From assembly GCA_943787595.1 (NCBI GenBank), contig CALSNA010000002.1, forward strand, positions 246,467 to 310,466: a stretch of 64,000 nucleotides of DNA, given 5' to 3'. A program made the translations under genes and the position numbers. The stretch's first letter is position 1; every line of letters starts with the position of its first letter. The notes beneath the pieces are model-generated. The model was not told the origin of the DNA, did not search any database, and was given only the letters and a program-made list of their open reading frames with translations. Shown here in pieces: positions 49,737 to 59,199 of the stretch. This DNA comes from an uncultured Pseudomonadales bacterium (GTDB lineage Bacteria; Pseudomonadota; Gammaproteobacteria; Pseudomonadales; Balneatricaceae).

Positions 49737-52252
49737 GCCTGACCTCCGCAACTGAATTCAACCTTGGGCTCACCTTCTAGCATATAACGGGATAGACGGG
49801 CAGCGCCAAAGTCCTTTAATATTTTTTTATACGCTGGATCAACAGCATTACTTGCAACTAATGCCTGCCTGATATCCTGCACCAGTGCTTGCACATCCAC
49901 GATGCCCTTTGCATCAACGGGCAGTGAACCCAGAGTCGCGGCGGTATTGCCCTGATATTTAATATCCTTGCGGTATCCAATTGGTGTGCTGGATTGAGGT
50001 TTAACATCAGCACCATAGTGCAATCCCTCGGCTGGCAGATATAAGGCGATGTAGTTAGCAGATTGCATCGTTGACTGCCAGTCCATCACCTCAACTTGAT
50101 GCCAGTTAATGGGTTGGAATACACCCTCAGTATGGTCTTTGAGGCATTGGTAAACACGATCCTGATGGGTCACCCATTGCCCTAATTGATACGCATTACC
50201 TGTTACCCAAGGGGCACAAATTTGCCATTGAGTGGCAGCAAAGTGCCCAGTGGCCCGATGTTCCTGTTGGCATATATAGTAAGCATCCTGATATTTTACG
50301 CATTGACCTTTAGGGTAATTAGTCACTAAAGCCAACATTAAATCCGAGTCTAACTGTTGCTGCTTGACTAATCCCTTAGCCTGCACCCATGACTGGGTAG
50401 TATTGAGCCTGCCCTCGATATAATCGCTATATTTATTCCCCTTGGTCTGCCTGAGTTTGACTAGATCAAGGGCTTTACCATCCTTTGTATTTGCAGAAAC
50501 AGCTTTAGCCTCAACCACCATTTCCGGATAAGCCCACACCAGGTCAGAACGGAGAAAGAAACCGCCGGTGGGGATACAGGACTGCAATTGTAGACACAGT
50601 TCCTGGTAGAGTTTGTGGGTGATATGGGCGCGACCACTGAGGCTCAAGGCACCTAACCACAGGCTCTGAATCCATTTGGGATCAATCTGAAATGTGCATA
50701 ACGTACGTTGGGGGAGCAGATCCGGATCAGGGATCAGATACCAGTGGGGAATGCCTTCGAGTGACGCCAATCGTTGTAGAAACGACTGGATAACCTGCAA
50801 TTGTTCTTGCTGTTGTGCCACGTTTAATTTGGCATAAGGTAGCTGTTTGACCGTAATACCCTTGGCAATCACATCCTGACGGCGATCTTCATCCTCACGC
50901 TTGAGCAACACATAGCGACTGCGGGTGCGTTTATACTCATACAAGGCTTCAGCATAATCGTTGTTTTTGAGGGCCAGTAGACGGCCCAGTTCGTAGGCAG
51001 CCGCATAGGAAATATCGAACATGCCATCGATTTCGTAGTAACCCAGCAGCTTGTCAGCATCCGTGGCGGTGTAATAGGGCTTGCCTTGAGCATCAGTTCC
51101 ACGGCCTTTTTCAGTATCCGTTAACTGATCTGCCACTGACCGATTAGCTTGATAAGGCACACAGGGACCTCGATACCAAGACATGGAGCGGTCTCCAAAA
51201 CGATATTCATGCAAGATGGCGGACATGCCTGCCTGTAACCGATCGTCAAATTCAGTGCCACTATCACGCTTGTTAGCCACTTGTGTGACAAAGGCATGCT
51301 TGGTACTGCTGTGCCTAGATGGCAGCCTGAGTGAACCCACATCCAGAGCTTTACTACGCGCTTCAAAATTAATCTTGACGTTTTTGCTGGTAAAGGACCA
51401 GTGGGTTAGCACCAGCAGGCGGATATGGGCCTGTTCATCCAGATCCTTCAGGGCAACCCCGATCGCTTCAGTGCCGGTGGCATACAGAGATCGTTGCTCA
51501 TCTTTAAGTCCTGAGGAATCGTTCAAATACTGCTCTAGTGATACCAGCAGGGCATAGTTGGCCATACCCGTGGGGTATTTGTCTGTATTACTCTGGGCAA
51601 ACCGGTTGCCCATAATGACCGACAACTCGCGTTTCAGATGCCCCTGCTCACTGTGACGCTGGCGTACATGAGCCAGATATTGCAGATGTTCTTTACGGTC
51701 GGCAATCAGTTGCCTGAAGAAACCGGCCCGGATATCAACGGTGAATGCCGCTTCATCAGCCTGGATAAAACCATCCTTGATATCCTGCTGTAGACTCTGG
51801 TAAAAGTATTCAGGCAGATAAGCATCCTGCTTGAGTTCAGCAATCTTGCATGACCGGGGCGCTCTGGCATCCCCCCGTTCGAGATCATCATCGTTGATGA
51901 GCATCAGATACAGCCAGGGTTCATAGCGTTCTGTTATGTCACCTACCTTGGCATCACTATCGTGCAGATAAGCAGAACGCTCCCAGGGTAAAGTGGCTTT
52001 GTTTAAGGCAATGTGGGGCAGGGTATCGTTGAAATTGCCGTTCTCGCCAGCCGGAGGATATTTGGCAAACACCTGTTGTGGATCAAGGCTAATGCGATCA
52101 CCCGAAACCTTGAACGTCAGTGACTTGGGCTTGAGTTGATGGCGCAGGTCTTTGTTTGGGTTGCCGTATTGCTGGCCAACAGTAAACTGGTACGTGCCTG
52201 CTTCGAGCTTGGGTTTGCGGTAATCAATAAATTTTAGTGTATCGCCTGGCAT
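49733..52252 (-). CDS. Unrecognised 839-aa protein with two carbohydrate-binding-like modules
   Basis: The gene starts one base after the DUF6603 gene and is uninterrupted. The N-terminal ~620 residues are unrecognised, with landmarks NDTLPHIALNKATLPWERSA and FGDRSMSWYRGPCVPYQ. Near residues 640-718 are two tandem ~40-residue modules of the ChiC/CBM5-12 type: YPKGQCVKYQDAYYICQQEH with TGHFAATQWQ, and WVTGNAYQLGQWVTHQDRVY with FQPINWHQV. Such modules bind chitin or cellulose in hydrolases and adhesins. There is no signal peptide, so export by Sec is not predicted. The C-terminal 120 residues are unassigned. Confidence 0.72.
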   Translation of the reverse strand: MPGDTLKFIDYRKPKLEAGTYQFTVGQQYGNPNKDLRHQLKPKSLTFKVSGDRISLDPQQVFAKYPPAGENGNFNDTLPHIALNKATLPWERSAYLHDSDAKVGDITERYEPWLYLMLINDDDLERGDARAPRSCKIAELKQDAYLPEYFYQSLQQDIKDGFIQADEAAFTVDIRAGFFRQLIADRKEHLQYLAHVRQRHSEQGHLKRELSVIMGNRFAQSNTDKYPTGMANYALLVSLEQYLNDSSGLKDEQRSLYATGTEAIGVALKDLDEQAHIRLLVLTHWSFTSKNVKINFEARSKALDVGSLRLPSRHSSTKHAFVTQVANKRDSGTEFDDRLQAGMSAILHEYRFGDRSMSWYRGPCVPYQANRSVADQLTDTEKGRGTDAQGKPYYTATDADKLLGYYEIDGMFDISYAAAYELGRLLALKNNDYAEALYEYKRTRSRYVLLKREDEDRRQDVIAKGITVKQLPYAKLNVAQQQEQLQVIQSFLQRLASLEGIPHWYLIPDPDLLPQRTLCTFQIDPKWIQSLWLGALSLSGRAHITHKLYQELCLQLQSCIPTGGFFLRSDLVWAYPEMVVEAKAVSANTKDGKALDLVKLRQTKGNKYSDYIEGRLNTTQSWVQAKGLVKQQQLDSDLMLALVTNYPKGQCVKYQDAYYICQQEHRATGHFAATQWQICAPWVTGNAYQLGQWVTHQDRVYQCLKDHTEGVFQPINWHQVEVMDWQSTMQSANYIALYLPAEGLHYGADVKPQSSTPIGYRKDIKYQGNTAATLGSLPVDAKGIVDVQALVQDIRQALVASNAVDPAYKKILKDFGAARLSRYMLEGEPKVEFSCGGQA

Positions 52253-52253
52253 A

Positions 52254-55200
52254 TCAAGCCGCCTCCCCTTGAATTATGTTAGGAACCCCAATAAAGACCG
52301 ATCCGATATCGTTAGCCATGTGATCCAGAGACAAGGTGTCATCCTGACAGCCGAAATAATCACGAATGGATTGGCGTCTTGCGTTTTGATCTGACCCCTC
52401 CAGACTGGTTTGAATTTTCTGCTGACGCGCTTTATCTCCAGTGGCCGTGGAATCACCAACAGATGTTGTTCGCCAAGTACCCCATTGCCAGTAAGGATCA
52501 TTCTCCACCACATCTTGAAATTTAAATTCATCGGCATCCACAGGCTCGGTAAAACCGGGCGGCCTGCCCAATGATGCAGTGATCTCCACCTGGGATAATA
52601 AATCTTTGGTCCGTTTATCCTGAGTCAGGTCTGGGCGGATATTATCGCCCCACAGGGCCAGGGCCAGGGGCATGGGTTTGTTAACCCCAGCAGCCTTAAA
52701 TTGCATACCTTCAGGGGCTTTTAATACCTTGATATCCAGATTCCAGTCCTTTACCTTCTTCCCCCCCATAGGGGCCACGGCGAAAGGGTTGCCCGGTACG
52801 TGCTGCGGTTTATCCTGCACAGAATCCAGGATGGCTTGATTCAAGGGCAACTGGCTCTCAATGTTTAAGGCAAACTGATCCGGTTCAACTAAAAACCAAT
52901 CTTGACGCTCGGCAATCAGGCCTTCACTAATATTCAGTTTGCAGAAATCATCGTCTTTTTTAGGGAGATAGGTCTTTTTAAATTCATGCCATGATACTGG
53001 CTGAATCTTTAATGGTTTATCACTGGCGCCAAACTCAAGGCTGATTGTCGCCACACCAAAATCAACATAACATTTCCCGGCAAATTCAGGCCCCCAAACA
53101 TGCAGATTACCACCAACAGTGCCCCTCCAGGACCAAAGCCAAAGATCAACTTTTATGCCAAACTCCAGGGACAGTTTGCCCTCATAGAAAAACGGCAACC
53201 AGCTTAAAATAAGGTTCAGATGCACTGTAAACCAGGCTTCAACGATGGAACGCCCATAGATGCCCTGAAAATAACCTCCTCCCATAATGGCCACTGGGGT
53301 CAAGGCCGCATACATTACACCTTTATAGCGCGTGTGGCCCAAGTCCAGATTAAAGCTTAACCGTGGTACCGTGGGGTAATGGGCAGGTTTTTTAAATCTT
53401 GTCGGATGATAACCGCCCAAAGTTATGACAAAGTCACCCGCATGGCGTCCGGAAAACCAGGTGTAAAACGCAAAACCTCCGGTCAGGCGGCATGGCGGAC
53501 ACAGGATAAAACTGTTTTCCGTCAACTGTGCTTCCAGGCGAAACAAGCCGGTTTTAAAGTTCACCTCAATTGTGAAGGCCAGCTCCACCCTTACCATGGG
53601 CGGGCTACCGGTAATTTTAGGTGGCAGTTGCATATTGGACAGGCAAACGACACTTGCCGAAACACCCGCATCACCAAAACCCACCATTAACACAGCGATT
53701 GAGTAAAGCTGCTCGTAAGTAGATACCGCCATGCCCATCGCAATCATGTACTGGCCTTGCATTTCCGGCAAATATTTGCTCAATATGGCAAATTTTTGCT
53801 TAATCTCAGCAACGGATTCCCCGGCACCAGCCAGGCCCTTTTTTCCTGCTTTGACTGGCGGCGTCTGTTGCAGGGCAGTGACCAGGAGAAATTTGTTGAC
53901 CAGATGAATCGGAGGAACCTTGACGCCACGGTTGTAGCCCATGCCCAGAGCAACCCCCTTGATAAAAAAGGCCGGATCACCACCAAGGGGATACAATAAC
54001 GCCGCATAGGCAAATGCTGACGCATCACCGCTGGGCAGTTTGGAATACATGCCCAGGCCAGTTAATGTCAGGTGGCCCTTTTTAAAGAGTAATTGTCCGG
54101 CATATTCAGACCGCCCATCGGCTGTCTGGCTGCGCAATAGCGTCCCTGAAATAGCCATGGCTTTTTTATTGTAGGATAGATGCATACCGGCTAGATCAAA
54201 ACTAATGCCACTGATATCGGCCTGCATCAGATCCTTGAGCCCAACTTCAATGGCCAGGTCCATAAAAGCCAGGTTAAACCCGTTCATCTGCATGCTGCCG
54301 TCAACCTGTAGCCGCAACTTACCGTCATGCATCTTGACCGCAATACTTTCAATGGTAATCAGACCCACGCTTTTGCGAACCGGCTGTATGGCTTGCCGGG
54401 GACCTTTAGACGCACGACTGGCTTTAGCCGGTTTCGATGAGGCTTTGGAGGATTTACGGTTGTCCGTAACCGCGAACGTCATGGGGTAATGGGTATCCGC
54501 CAGGGCACAGTGAATGATCGTGGTTAGTCCCTGGGACAGACCCGCTTCCAGAATAGACCCGGCCTGGAGCAGTGGGTTTCTAATGCTGTCATCGGCCTTG
54601 CGGTTAATCCCCTCCAGTTGCACCTTGGTCAATGGGGTGCTGGCATACAGCAGCCCAAAGCTCTTAATGCCCATGGGCTTATCGGCTGGCACCAGATCCT
54701 TAACCAGCGGCAGTTTATTCAACTGCAGACCACTGGTGGCAATTTCTGCCGCCAGCAAAGTACCTGATTTAGCTGGCTTAACCGACTTTTTACGAGATAG
54801 GGGGGGCCGGAAAGAAGCATACAGCAGGGTTTTGGGAGTAATGGAAACGGCTGGCAACCAGTCGAATTCATCCATCAGCTCATTGAGCTTAAGTGACTGG
54901 TCACTACGATTGGCCAGATAAGCTACAAAACCGTCCAGATTGGCGGCATCCAGTTTCGACAAGGCACACACGATACCCTGATCACCACCCACGACCAGCT
55001 GGTATTCGCGACTGGCCCCAAGGGGTATGTGCACGGCGAAGGGGGTGCTGCCAATGGTCAGGCCACAGCGCACATGGCCACTGGCTTTGGTGCCTGCTGG
55101 CTGTTGGGCCGTGGGCCTGGTGTACTCAATCTGCAAACCGTTAATCATAAACTGATTGAAAATATCGGGAAGATCAACCTTAATCTGAAACAGCCTGAAC

Positions 55201-56204
55201 CCGGATTGAATAAAATCACCCAATGAAATCCGTGCGGCATTCACCAGACTGCCGCGAAAACTGTCCGGGGCCAACAAATCCAGACGCCCTTCAATATCGT
55301 AGCCCGGGGTATTCGAGCCCGTGCGATAAACAACGTTGTCCCCTTTGCGCTGGCCACCAAGGAATAATCGGTACTCCCCCACCTCACCAAAAGGTATTCG
55401 CACCGCCACCGGAACATCGCCCAGGGTCAGGGCACATCGCACGTAACCGGTCTTGGTGCTACTCCGATGCGCATCAGAGCCAGTGTTAGCTACATAAGCA
55501 AAATCAACCCGGTTCAAGGTGAGGCTACTCACAATATCGGGCAGGTCTTTACCCGGTGCCAAAGCAAAGGGCTGTAACGCCAAGTTAATAAATTGCCCCA
55601 GCGATTGATTGCTCCGGTTGACAAAACTGCCGGCTACCCGGTAGGGCCGAGCTGAATCCCCGGCCGATGGGGTTTGCTGAGCCGACTTTGACTGCTGTGA
55701 GGGGTAAGGATCGTCAACGGTCAGTTGACACCTGATGGCTAACGGACCTTCCGCGTTCAGCCAATACTCCCGGTGACGGCCAAAGGGCACCTGAAAGGTC
55801 ATGGGGGTGCCATTGATATTGATGCCGCAACGCAGATAACCGGAGATCGTGGTGGCCTGACTGGCACCACCTTTGGCCTGACCCGCGGTGCTGGTGATTG
55901 TTGTGTACTTGAAGCTCAGGCCCGTCAATGCCAGGTTATTAATCAGACCCGGTAAATATGGGGTAGGCGACAGACCTGCTGGTTTTAACATGGTGTCCAG
56001 CACCTGACCCAGCTTTAGATTAAAGGCGGCATCGGTAATACCAGTGGCGGCCAGTTCCTGTCGTTGTTCGGGCGTCAGTGTATTGCCATAGCCTCCCGTG
56101 ACCGTGAAGCCGGTGGGCATATTGACGATATCAATCACCGGACTGACCGGCTGGCCGTCAAGTATCAACTCCGGTATGAAGCCGATTTGTGGCATATTAT
56201 TCAT
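52254..56204 (-). CDS. DUF6603-type giant protein with three N-terminal repeats
   Basis: The ATG at 56204 has GAGGAG 8 nt upstream. Three ~120-residue repeats lie at about 60-165, 190-300 and 315-420. Each ends with a G(Y/H)(L/V)RC...I...P...(V/I)P(F/L)G...EY signature: SGYLRCGININGTPMTFQVP, TGYVRCALTLGDVPVAVRIP, SGHVRCGLTIGSTPFAVHIP. A long beta-rich domain from about 610 to 1080, including FFIKGVALGMGYNRGVKVPP, resembles DUF6603. That domain has no known function. No signal peptide is seen. The gene is intact at 1316 residues and is the core of the accessory operon. The DUF6603 name is from memory of the family pattern. Confidence 0.75.
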   Translation of the reverse strand: MNNMPQIGFIPELILDGQPVSPVIDIVNMPTGFTVTGGYGNTLTPEQRQELAATGITDAAFNLKLGQVLDTMLKPAGLSPTPYLPGLINNLALTGLSFKYTTITSTAGQAKGGASQATTISGYLRCGININGTPMTFQVPFGRHREYWLNAEGPLAIRCQLTVDDPYPSQQSKSAQQTPSAGDSARPYRVAGSFVNRSNQSLGQFINLALQPFALAPGKDLPDIVSSLTLNRVDFAYVANTGSDAHRSSTKTGYVRCALTLGDVPVAVRIPFGEVGEYRLFLGGQRKGDNVVYRTGSNTPGYDIEGRLDLLAPDSFRGSLVNAARISLGDFIQSGFRLFQIKVDLPDIFNQFMINGLQIEYTRPTAQQPAGTKASGHVRCGLTIGSTPFAVHIPLGASREYQLVVGGDQGIVCALSKLDAANLDGFVAYLANRSDQSLKLNELMDEFDWLPAVSITPKTLLYASFRPPLSRKKSVKPAKSGTLLAAEIATSGLQLNKLPLVKDLVPADKPMGIKSFGLLYASTPLTKVQLEGINRKADDSIRNPLLQAGSILEAGLSQGLTTIIHCALADTHYPMTFAVTDNRKSSKASSKPAKASRASKGPRQAIQPVRKSVGLITIESIAVKMHDGKLRLQVDGSMQMNGFNLAFMDLAIEVGLKDLMQADISGISFDLAGMHLSYNKKAMAISGTLLRSQTADGRSEYAGQLLFKKGHLTLTGLGMYSKLPSGDASAFAYAALLYPLGGDPAFFIKGVALGMGYNRGVKVPPIHLVNKFLLVTALQQTPPVKAGKKGLAGAGESVAEIKQKFAILSKYLPEMQGQYMIAMGMAVSTYEQLYSIAVLMVGFGDAGVSASVVCLSNMQLPPKITGSPPMVRVELAFTIEVNFKTGLFRLEAQLTENSFILCPPCRLTGGFAFYTWFSGRHAGDFVITLGGYHPTRFKKPAHYPTVPRLSFNLDLGHTRYKGVMYAALTPVAIMGGGYFQGIYGRSIVEAWFTVHLNLILSWLPFFYEGKLSLEFGIKVDLWLWSWRGTVGGNLHVWGPEFAGKCYVDFGVATISLEFGASDKPLKIQPVSWHEFKKTYLPKKDDDFCKLNISEGLIAERQDWFLVEPDQFALNIESQLPLNQAILDSVQDKPQHVPGNPFAVAPMGGKKVKDWNLDIKVLKAPEGMQFKAAGVNKPMPLALALWGDNIRPDLTQDKRTKDLLSQVEITASLGRPPGFTEPVDADEFKFQDVVENDPYWQWGTWRTTSVGDSTATGDKARQQKIQTSLEGSDQNARRQSIRDYFGCQDDTLSLDHMANDIGSVFIGVPNIIQGEAA

Positions 56205-56292
56205 CTAACGGACTCCTCACTGTTGCTGCGAACGGGTCCGCTATCACACAGACCACGAGCTAGAATCGAAACAGTTAATTTTATGACCGTAC

Positions 56293-58773
56293 TTACCCTT
56301 TGATTGGAATATCACCACCTAGTTTTTTGATCGTAAACTGAACAGTTTTCACCGGCTTTTCAGTAGATTTCATGGAATAGGTGCCACTAGGCAGATGGAT
56401 AAACTTTCCAGCAGCAGTTTTTGTGCGACGTGGTTTCTTTGTGTTTGTTTTCGCAGCTGCCTCAATTTGTTTTGCTTGTGCTTCCGTTACGGACGATGGC
56501 GGCTGCTTGAGTACTGTCGGTTTAGCTGCCTGCTGAGGTGTATTATCTTGTTTAGTCGACTGCTGTGGTGCGTTATCTTGTTCGATGCTAATGGCATGGC
56601 GGGTTGCTTCAGCAATGCCGGCAATGACAAATTCGTCTTCTGTGCCAGATAGATACGTGCCATTGGGAACATAGAGATGCGTGTCACCATCACTAATCTC
56701 GCACAGGGGCTTACCGTTCGCATCTGTGGCTGAAGCTCTCTGCACTTGCTGTGCCAATACTAAAGTTATGGTCTGCTTGTTCTGGTGCGGCAGGTTAGAT
56801 GCCGCACTGTTTGCCCCCGGCTCTGACTGGAACCGGAAATTGATTGCCTTGAGGGCAAAGGGGATATCTGAACCCGAGAAATCATTAGGCCAGGTGGCTG
56901 AAACCCTTACATCGTAACCGATGGACTCGGGTTCAGCCTTGATACAATCTAGGTTAAGCGCTGCAATAGCTTCATCGGTATACCGTTTCTGTTGTGCTTT
57001 TTTACGCTTAAAAATATCACTGCCTGAATTAGTTTCATACAACGGTAAAGTTGGTTTGGCTTGGTCCCTTACCTTGGTTAAGTCATATTTAAATTTAATT
57101 AATGCATCAATAGCTTGTTTTATTTCGTCTCTTTGATGCAATGATTTAAAGTATTTTTCCCGATAAATTCTTATTAATATGGAAGCATGTATTATTTTTA
57201 TCAAATTTGGCAGTGCTTCATCTTCTATAGTTTTTATTGCAGCTTTTTCGTCATCCCCAATCCCCGAATCTGGCTTTAAAAAATCTTCCAGATTTTTCCA
57301 TTTATCTCGTTCTCCTTTAAAGTTTAAGGAGATCCATGATGCCATCGTCTTCTTTGTTGCTTGAAATTCGCCGCTCAAGTCTGCTTCTACGTCGATCTTA
57401 TTATTGTTTGCCAAGGTCTGCATACGGGTAATAATTTCTTTAACACCCTTGTTAATGAAATCAATTAGTTTGGACCATTCTATTTTAGCGAATTTGCTAT
57501 TAGCACTCTTAAATAGATCTTTAAATTGCTTGGTTTGTTCATCCTGATTGGCGTTTCTATCAAATAACTTATCTGCCACATAAAAATCATGTAATCGATA
57601 AAAGTGAGTTACAATGGGTTGTTCGGCATAACCTGCAAGATAATTATCATTAGTATATTCACTGCTCGGTATGGTGATTTTTAAGTCCCTGATAAGAATT
57701 TCTGCTGAAAGCAGCTTGGTAACCGGTTTAGCAAGAAATGAAACACCTCTACATTTAGACTCTATCCAGTTACTTAAGCTACCCTGATATTTGGGATGGA
57801 TGTCATTAAGCGCATTTATATCACTTTGCGTTAGGCCATCACCCCCACCGGGAGTCAGTTTCTGATCGCCAGCTTCAACATCAGCCCAGAGGTCATTGGC
57901 ATACGAACGCTTCAAGACCCGTTCGGCACCCTTTTTGGCCTGAATATGCAATCCCACAATAACCCCGCTTGAATCCAGCGCATAGCCTACATAGGCTGAA
58001 TCTGGGTCTGATGACACACGTTCTTTGGGGCCAAAATAGAACAAATCTTTCTGATCCCATGAAGTACTGGCCATCTGGCAGCCTGCATAGGCAACTAAAA
58101 ATTGAGTCAACAGATTGGAATGGGAGCCCTGGTGGGTGGATATTATTTTGAGTGCACTGACTATATTGTTCTTTAGCGTGTCGTCAGCATTATTGTATTT
58201 TTTAGTTATTGTCTCAGTTTTATACCAGGCAGATTGTTTAACTTTATTGATGTACTGATCAGTATCTGACGCTGCAAAGTTGTCTAGGTTTATCGTTTTA
58301 TTATCATCAGTAAAATTAAGGGTCTTAATATTAGGGTCTTTTATTGGTATTTTTTTATCCACAGTGATTTCAAACTCACTGGCTGTCCCTACCAAATAAT
58401 GGCCTTTAGAGAGGTATAATTGATCCGCTTCGATCTCAGCTTTAGCGGTTGCCGGCTTGGTCGCCATTACCTTGTCAGCCAGTGTGCGACTAATGGCCGT
58501 AGGATTTTGTTGAGTGAAGCCAAAATCAGATTCTGCAACACAATAAATGGTATCGTCTTCTTTTGTATATTTCAGTGCTTGGTGTGGCACTTGTACCATT
58601 TTATAAGGCACATCAGTAAATTTGCCCAGTTTGCTTAACGCGGTATTAATATTTACTTCTAACTGGTCATTTTCTTTACCCATGGACTGTTTATCAAAAC
58701 CGAAATAATTAGCAATATCATCAATGGAACCCAGTTTTAAGGGATCTTTGCCATCACCCACGTTCATCTGCAT
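56293..58773 (-). CDS. Unrecognised accessory protein, main segment (826 codons)
   Basis: The piece begins MQMNVGDGKDPLKLGSIDDI and runs 826 codons without interruption. It is in phase with the 44-codon leader piece: TAG (58785-58783), then GFEMQMNVG. Most of it is charged and helical (about 330-630). A short motif recurs three times: LYLSKGHYLVG (about 115), LYVPNGTYLSG (about 700) and IHLPSGTYSMK (about 795), each followed by a beta strand. A basic, Ala/Lys-rich linker (about 745-790) precedes the last copy. No signal peptide, membrane helix or known domain was recognised. Confidence 0.68.
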   Translation of the reverse strand: MQMNVGDGKDPLKLGSIDDIANYFGFDKQSMGKENDQLEVNINTALSKLGKFTDVPYKMVQVPHQALKYTKEDDTIYCVAESDFGFTQQNPTAISRTLADKVMATKPATAKAEIEADQLYLSKGHYLVGTASEFEITVDKKIPIKDPNIKTLNFTDDNKTINLDNFAASDTDQYINKVKQSAWYKTETITKKYNNADDTLKNNIVSALKIISTHQGSHSNLLTQFLVAYAGCQMASTSWDQKDLFYFGPKERVSSDPDSAYVGYALDSSGVIVGLHIQAKKGAERVLKRSYANDLWADVEAGDQKLTPGGGDGLTQSDINALNDIHPKYQGSLSNWIESKCRGVSFLAKPVTKLLSAEILIRDLKITIPSSEYTNDNYLAGYAEQPIVTHFYRLHDFYVADKLFDRNANQDEQTKQFKDLFKSANSKFAKIEWSKLIDFINKGVKEIITRMQTLANNNKIDVEADLSGEFQATKKTMASWISLNFKGERDKWKNLEDFLKPDSGIGDDEKAAIKTIEDEALPNLIKIIHASILIRIYREKYFKSLHQRDEIKQAIDALIKFKYDLTKVRDQAKPTLPLYETNSGSDIFKRKKAQQKRYTDEAIAALNLDCIKAEPESIGYDVRVSATWPNDFSGSDIPFALKAINFRFQSEPGANSAASNLPHQNKQTITLVLAQQVQRASATDANGKPLCEISDGDTHLYVPNGTYLSGTEDEFVIAGIAEATRHAISIEQDNAPQQSTKQDNTPQQAAKPTVLKQPPSSVTEAQAKQIEAAAKTNTKKPRRTKTAAGKFIHLPSGTYSMKSTEKPVKTVQFTIKKLGGDIPIKG

Positions 58774-58782
58774 CTCAAAGCC

Positions 58783-58917
58783 CTAGGTCTTTATTTTATT
58801 GATGGCTGTTTTAGGCTGGCCTTCTTTAGGCCCATCTGTATATTTCACCGACTCGAATGTTACCTTTTGACCGGCAACGTCTAATTCACAGCCGACGTAT
58901 ACATTGAGATTATTCAT
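58783..58917 (-). CDS. N-terminal 44 codons of the same protein, before an amber codon
   Basis: The ATG at 58917 (MNNLNVYVGCELDVAGQKVT) has TTAGGAGC 9 nt upstream, the best ribosome binding site for this gene; the frame is open 28 codons further up. It ends FESVKYTDGPKEGQPK TAINKIKT at TAG, and the same phase continues GFEMQMNVGDGKDP. TGG to TAG (Trp to amber) would explain it. This is the first gene of the accessory operon on the minus strand. Confidence 0.62.
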   Translation of the reverse strand: MNNLNVYVGCELDVAGQKVTFESVKYTDGPKEGQPKTAINKIKT

Positions 58918-59199
58918 GACTAGCGCTCCTAAGTATGCTTTAATTGCTGTTTTAAATTCATGACCTTGATTTGATCTTCTAACTTGGCGTTGTTTAAGCA
59001 AATCACTTCAACTGCCTTTAAAAATTCTTAATTTATATTCAAGGGACAAAGACACTGTTGCAAGCTAATGAGGTGGACACCGTAAGGCAATAAAACGGTA
59101 TAATTTTGGGCAGTTCATTGAAATGGCCAGCTAGCACTTGACCCTTGAGGAAGCTCACCAGCTTTGCCCGGATGCAGAAATAACCCAGTACGTAACCGG

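Noticed and set aside
53379..56303. Plus-strand open frames of 60-135 codons across the DUF6603 gene and its neighbours.
   Set aside because: They are antisense to well-formed minus-strand genes, lack ribosome binding sites and show no family signature.
40872..58917. Interpretation of the large operon as a tailocin, T6SS-like or extracellular contractile injection system.
   Set aside because: Only the tail-collar domain is phage-like. No sheath, tube, baseplate wedge, spike, AAA ATPase or tape-measure protein is recognisable in the window.
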